Positions 61,944 to 64,000 of a DNA stretch of 64,000 nucleotides are shown here, piece after piece. Position 1 is the first letter of the stretch. Each line of letters begins with the position of its first letter. The translations under genes were made by a program, and so were the position numbers. The notes under the pieces are model-generated. The model saw nothing but the letters and a program-made list of their open reading frames with translations, was not told the origin of the DNA and ran no database searches. The stretch spans positions 1,428,001 through 1,492,000 of the forward strand of contig NC_079876.1 in the NCBI RefSeq assembly GCF_029227915.1. The letters are read 5' to 3'. The stretch comes from Hydractinia symbiolongicarpus (Eukaryota; Cnidaria; Hydrozoa; Anthoathecata; Hydractiniidae).

Positions 61944-62348
61944 ATTTCCCGAACGATTTTTTAAATTATTTTTTCACCACTAAAACGGTGAGACTTGTAG
62001 TTTTCAGAAATGTTTTCATTTTTGATGAGACGCTTAATGAAAGTTGTTTAATCGCCGGCAAACGAAAACCCGCGATTTCCCGTAAATCCCGGGCTTGGCC
62101 CGTATAGTCGAATGTATACAAAGAAAGTACCCAGTGAGTAAACTCATTTCCGAAACGATTTTTTCAATTATCTTTTCACCACTAAAACGCATGAGACTTT
62201 CAGTTTTCAAAAATGTTTTCATTTTTGATGAGACGCTTAATAAAAGAGGTTTAATCGCCGGCAAACGAAATCCCGCGATTTCCCGTAAATCCCGGGCTTG
62301 GCCCGTATAGTCGAATGTATACAAAGAAAGTACCCAGGGAGTAAACTC

Positions 62349-62550
62349 ATTTCCCGAACGATTTTTTAAATTTTTTTTCACCACTAAAACGCATGAGACT
62401 TGTAGTATTTAAAAATACTTTCATTTTTGATGAGACGCTGAATAAAAGAAGTTTAATCGCCGGCAAACAAAAAACCGCAACTTCCCGTAAATCATGGACT
62501 CGGCCCGTATAGTCAAAAGTATACAAAGAAAGTACCCAGGGAGTAAACTC
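62349..62550 (+). repeat. Hybrid monomer (B/F-like start joined to D'-like end)
   Basis: It starts AAATTTTTTTTCACCACTAAAACG, as in the unit at 60,936, then switches at CTTGTAG to TATTTAAAAATACTTTC and an AAAAAACCGCAACTTCCC core, as in D' units of 48,149-52,005. It ends AAATCATGGACTC, as in the 609 bp HOR. It is therefore a mosaic of at least three lineages. Confidence 0.7.
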
Positions 62551-64000
62551 ATTTCCCAAACGATTTTTTAAATTTATATTTTACCACTAAAGCCCATGAG
62601 ACTTGTAGTTTTTAAAAATGTTTTCATTTTTGATGAGACGCTGAATAAAAGAAGTTTAATCGCCGGCAAACGAAAACCTGCGATTTCCCGTAAATCCTGG
62701 ACTCGGCCCGTATAGTCAAAAGTATACAAAGAAAGTACCCAGGGAGTTAACTCATTTTCCAAACGATTATTTAAATTATTACTTCACCACTAAAGCCCAT
62801 GAGACTTGTAGTTTTTAAAAATGTTTTCATTTTTGATGAGACGCTGAATAAAAGAAGTTTAATCGCCGGCAAACGAAAACCCGCGATTTCCCGTAAATCC
62901 CGGGCTTGGCCCGTATAGTCAAAAGTATACAAAGATAGTACCCAGGGAGTAAACTCATTTCCCGAACGATTTTTTAATTCATTTTTTCACCACTAAAACG
63001 CATGAGACTTGTAGTTTTCAGAAATCGTTTCATTTTTGATGAGACACTTAATGAAAGTGGTTTAATCGCCGGCAAACGAAAACCTGCGATTTCCCGTAAA
63101 TCCCAGACTCGGCCCGTATAGTCAAAAGTATACAAAGAAAGTACCCAGGGTGTAAACTCATTTCTCGAACGATTTTTTAAATTATTTTTTCACCACTAAA
63201 ACGCATGAGACTTGTAGTTTTCAAAAATGTTTTCATTTTTGATGAGACGGTGAACAAAAGAAGTTTAATCACCGGCAAACGAAAACCTGCGATTTCCCGT
63301 AAATCCCGGACTTGGCACCTATAGTCGAAAGTATACAAAGAAAGTACCCAGGGAGTAAACTCATTTACCAAACGATTTTTTAAATTTATATTTTACCACT
63401 AAAGCCCATGAGACTTGTAGTTTTTAAAAATGTTTTCATTTTTGATGAGACGCTGAATAAAAGAAGTTTAATCGCCGGCAAACGAAAACCTGCGATTTCC
63501 CGTAAATCCTGGACGCGGCCCGTATAGTCAAAAGTATACAAAGAAAGTACCCAGGGAGTTAACTCATTTCCCAAACGATTATTTAAATTATTATTTCACC
63601 ACTAAAGCCCATGAGACTTATAGTTTTTAAAATTGTTTTCATTTTTGATGAGACGCTGAATAAAAGAAGTTTAATCGCCGGCAAACGAAAACCCGGGATT
63701 TCCTGTAAATCCCGGACTCGGCCCGTATAGTCAAAAGTATACAAGGAAAGTACCCAGTTAGTAAACTCATTTCCCGAACGAATTTTTAAATTATTTTTTC
63801 ACCACTAAAACGCATGAGACTTGTAGTTTTCAGAAATGTTTTCATTTTTGATGAGACGCTTGATGAAAGTGGTTTAATCGCCGGCAAACGAAAAGCCGCG
63901 ATTTCCCGTAAATCCCGGGCTTGGCCCGTATAGTCGAATGTATACAAGGAAAGTACCCTGTGAGTAAACTCATTTCCAAAACGATTTTTTAAATTATCTT

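Larger units (their letters stand above)
1..64000 (+). repeat. Satellite DNA array, about 203 bp monomer, head-to-tail
   Basis: The landmark ATTTCCCGAACGATTTTTTA, or a close variant, recurs every 202-204 bp from the first base to the last, always on the + strand. Between landmarks every unit has the same order of blocks: a poly-T/AT stretch, CACTAAAACGCATGAGAC, an alternating A- and T-tract block, GATGAGACGCT, a GCCGGC-containing CpG-rich core, GTATACAAAGAAAGTACCCA, then GTAAACTC. About 315 units fit in the window. I found no inverted unit, no insertion of unrelated DNA and no gap. Long tandem satellites of this kind are typical of centromeric or pericentromeric heterochromatin in eukaryotes. 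That location is inferred, because nothing non-satellite is present to anchor it. The family is not one I recognise. Confidence 0.98.
61384..64000 (+). repeat. Right-end block with hybrid monomers
   Basis: About thirteen units. 61,384-61,741 resembles 58,742-59,099 (GGGATTTCCTGTAAATCC, CTTGATGAAAGTGG). Two hybrid units follow at 61,742-61,943 and 62,349-62,550. From about 62,560 to the end the order copies 57,500-59,140. The window ends within a monomer at AAATTATCTT, so the array continues. Confidence 0.8.

Noticed and set aside
1-64000. Assigning the satellite to a named family or species.
   Set aside because: I do not recognise the monomer, and there is no gene or unique sequence to support a taxon. 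A database search would be decisive.

Overview
The whole 64 kb window is one uninterrupted head-to-tail satellite DNA array. The basic unit is about 203 bp (range about 195-204 for intact units), giving roughly 315 monomers, all in the same orientation. I see no protein-coding gene, rRNA, tRNA, transposon, telomere repeat or CRISPR array. Both window ends fall inside a monomer, so the array is longer than the window. This points to a eukaryotic nuclear genome and a constitutive-heterochromatin or centromere-type locus. I do not recognise the satellite family and cannot name the organism.

Each monomer has an AT-rich part (about 140 bp, with poly-T and poly-A tracts) and a CpG-dense GC-rich core of about 60 bp (positions 111-170 of the first monomer). 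The monomers fall into recurring subtypes that I label informally: B (CTTAATGAAAGAGG; GTCGAATG), F (GCAAATGAAAACCTACG; GTTAAAAG), G (TTCAAGAATG), C (TTTTTTATATTATTTTTTTA; GATGGGACG), E (CCAGAACG; CATAAGAC), H (ATTACTTTTTCACC) and D (AAAGCCCATGAG).

The subtypes are arranged as higher-order repeats (HORs) that change along the window: 1-812 lead-in; 813-8,928 six-monomer HOR (about 1,218 bp, C-B-F-G-F-G) with shortened and expanded variants; 8,929-12,590 nine-monomer HOR (1,831 bp) in two almost identical copies; 12,591-14,636 mixed; 14,637-16,420 five-monomer unit (1,004 bp); 16,421-18,852 six-monomer unit (1,216 bp) twice; 18,853-23,654 twelve-monomer unit (2,433 bp); 23,655-30,540 a 17-monomer unit (about 3,443 bp) twice; 30,541-35,349 mixed with 1,011 and 1,415 bp duplications; 35,350-40,748 a 2,699 bp unit twice, each copy holding the same truncated 72 bp monomer; 40,749-48,148 nested 1,623 and 3,853 bp units; 48,149-52,005 four-monomer HOR at exactly 812 bp spacing; 52,006-54,441 mixed; 54,442-57,700 three-monomer HOR (609 bp); 57,701-64,000 mixed units, including a 1,012 bp duplication and a segment repeated 4.9-5.1 kb away.

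The biology is in the repeat architecture: many separate local duplications of different sizes, hybrid monomers at junctions, and subtype differences that are often CpG transitions. Open reading frames of 60-132 codons recur because a monomer happens to be stop-poor on the minus strand. They are not credible genes. All block limits were read by eye and are approximate unless stated to be exact.
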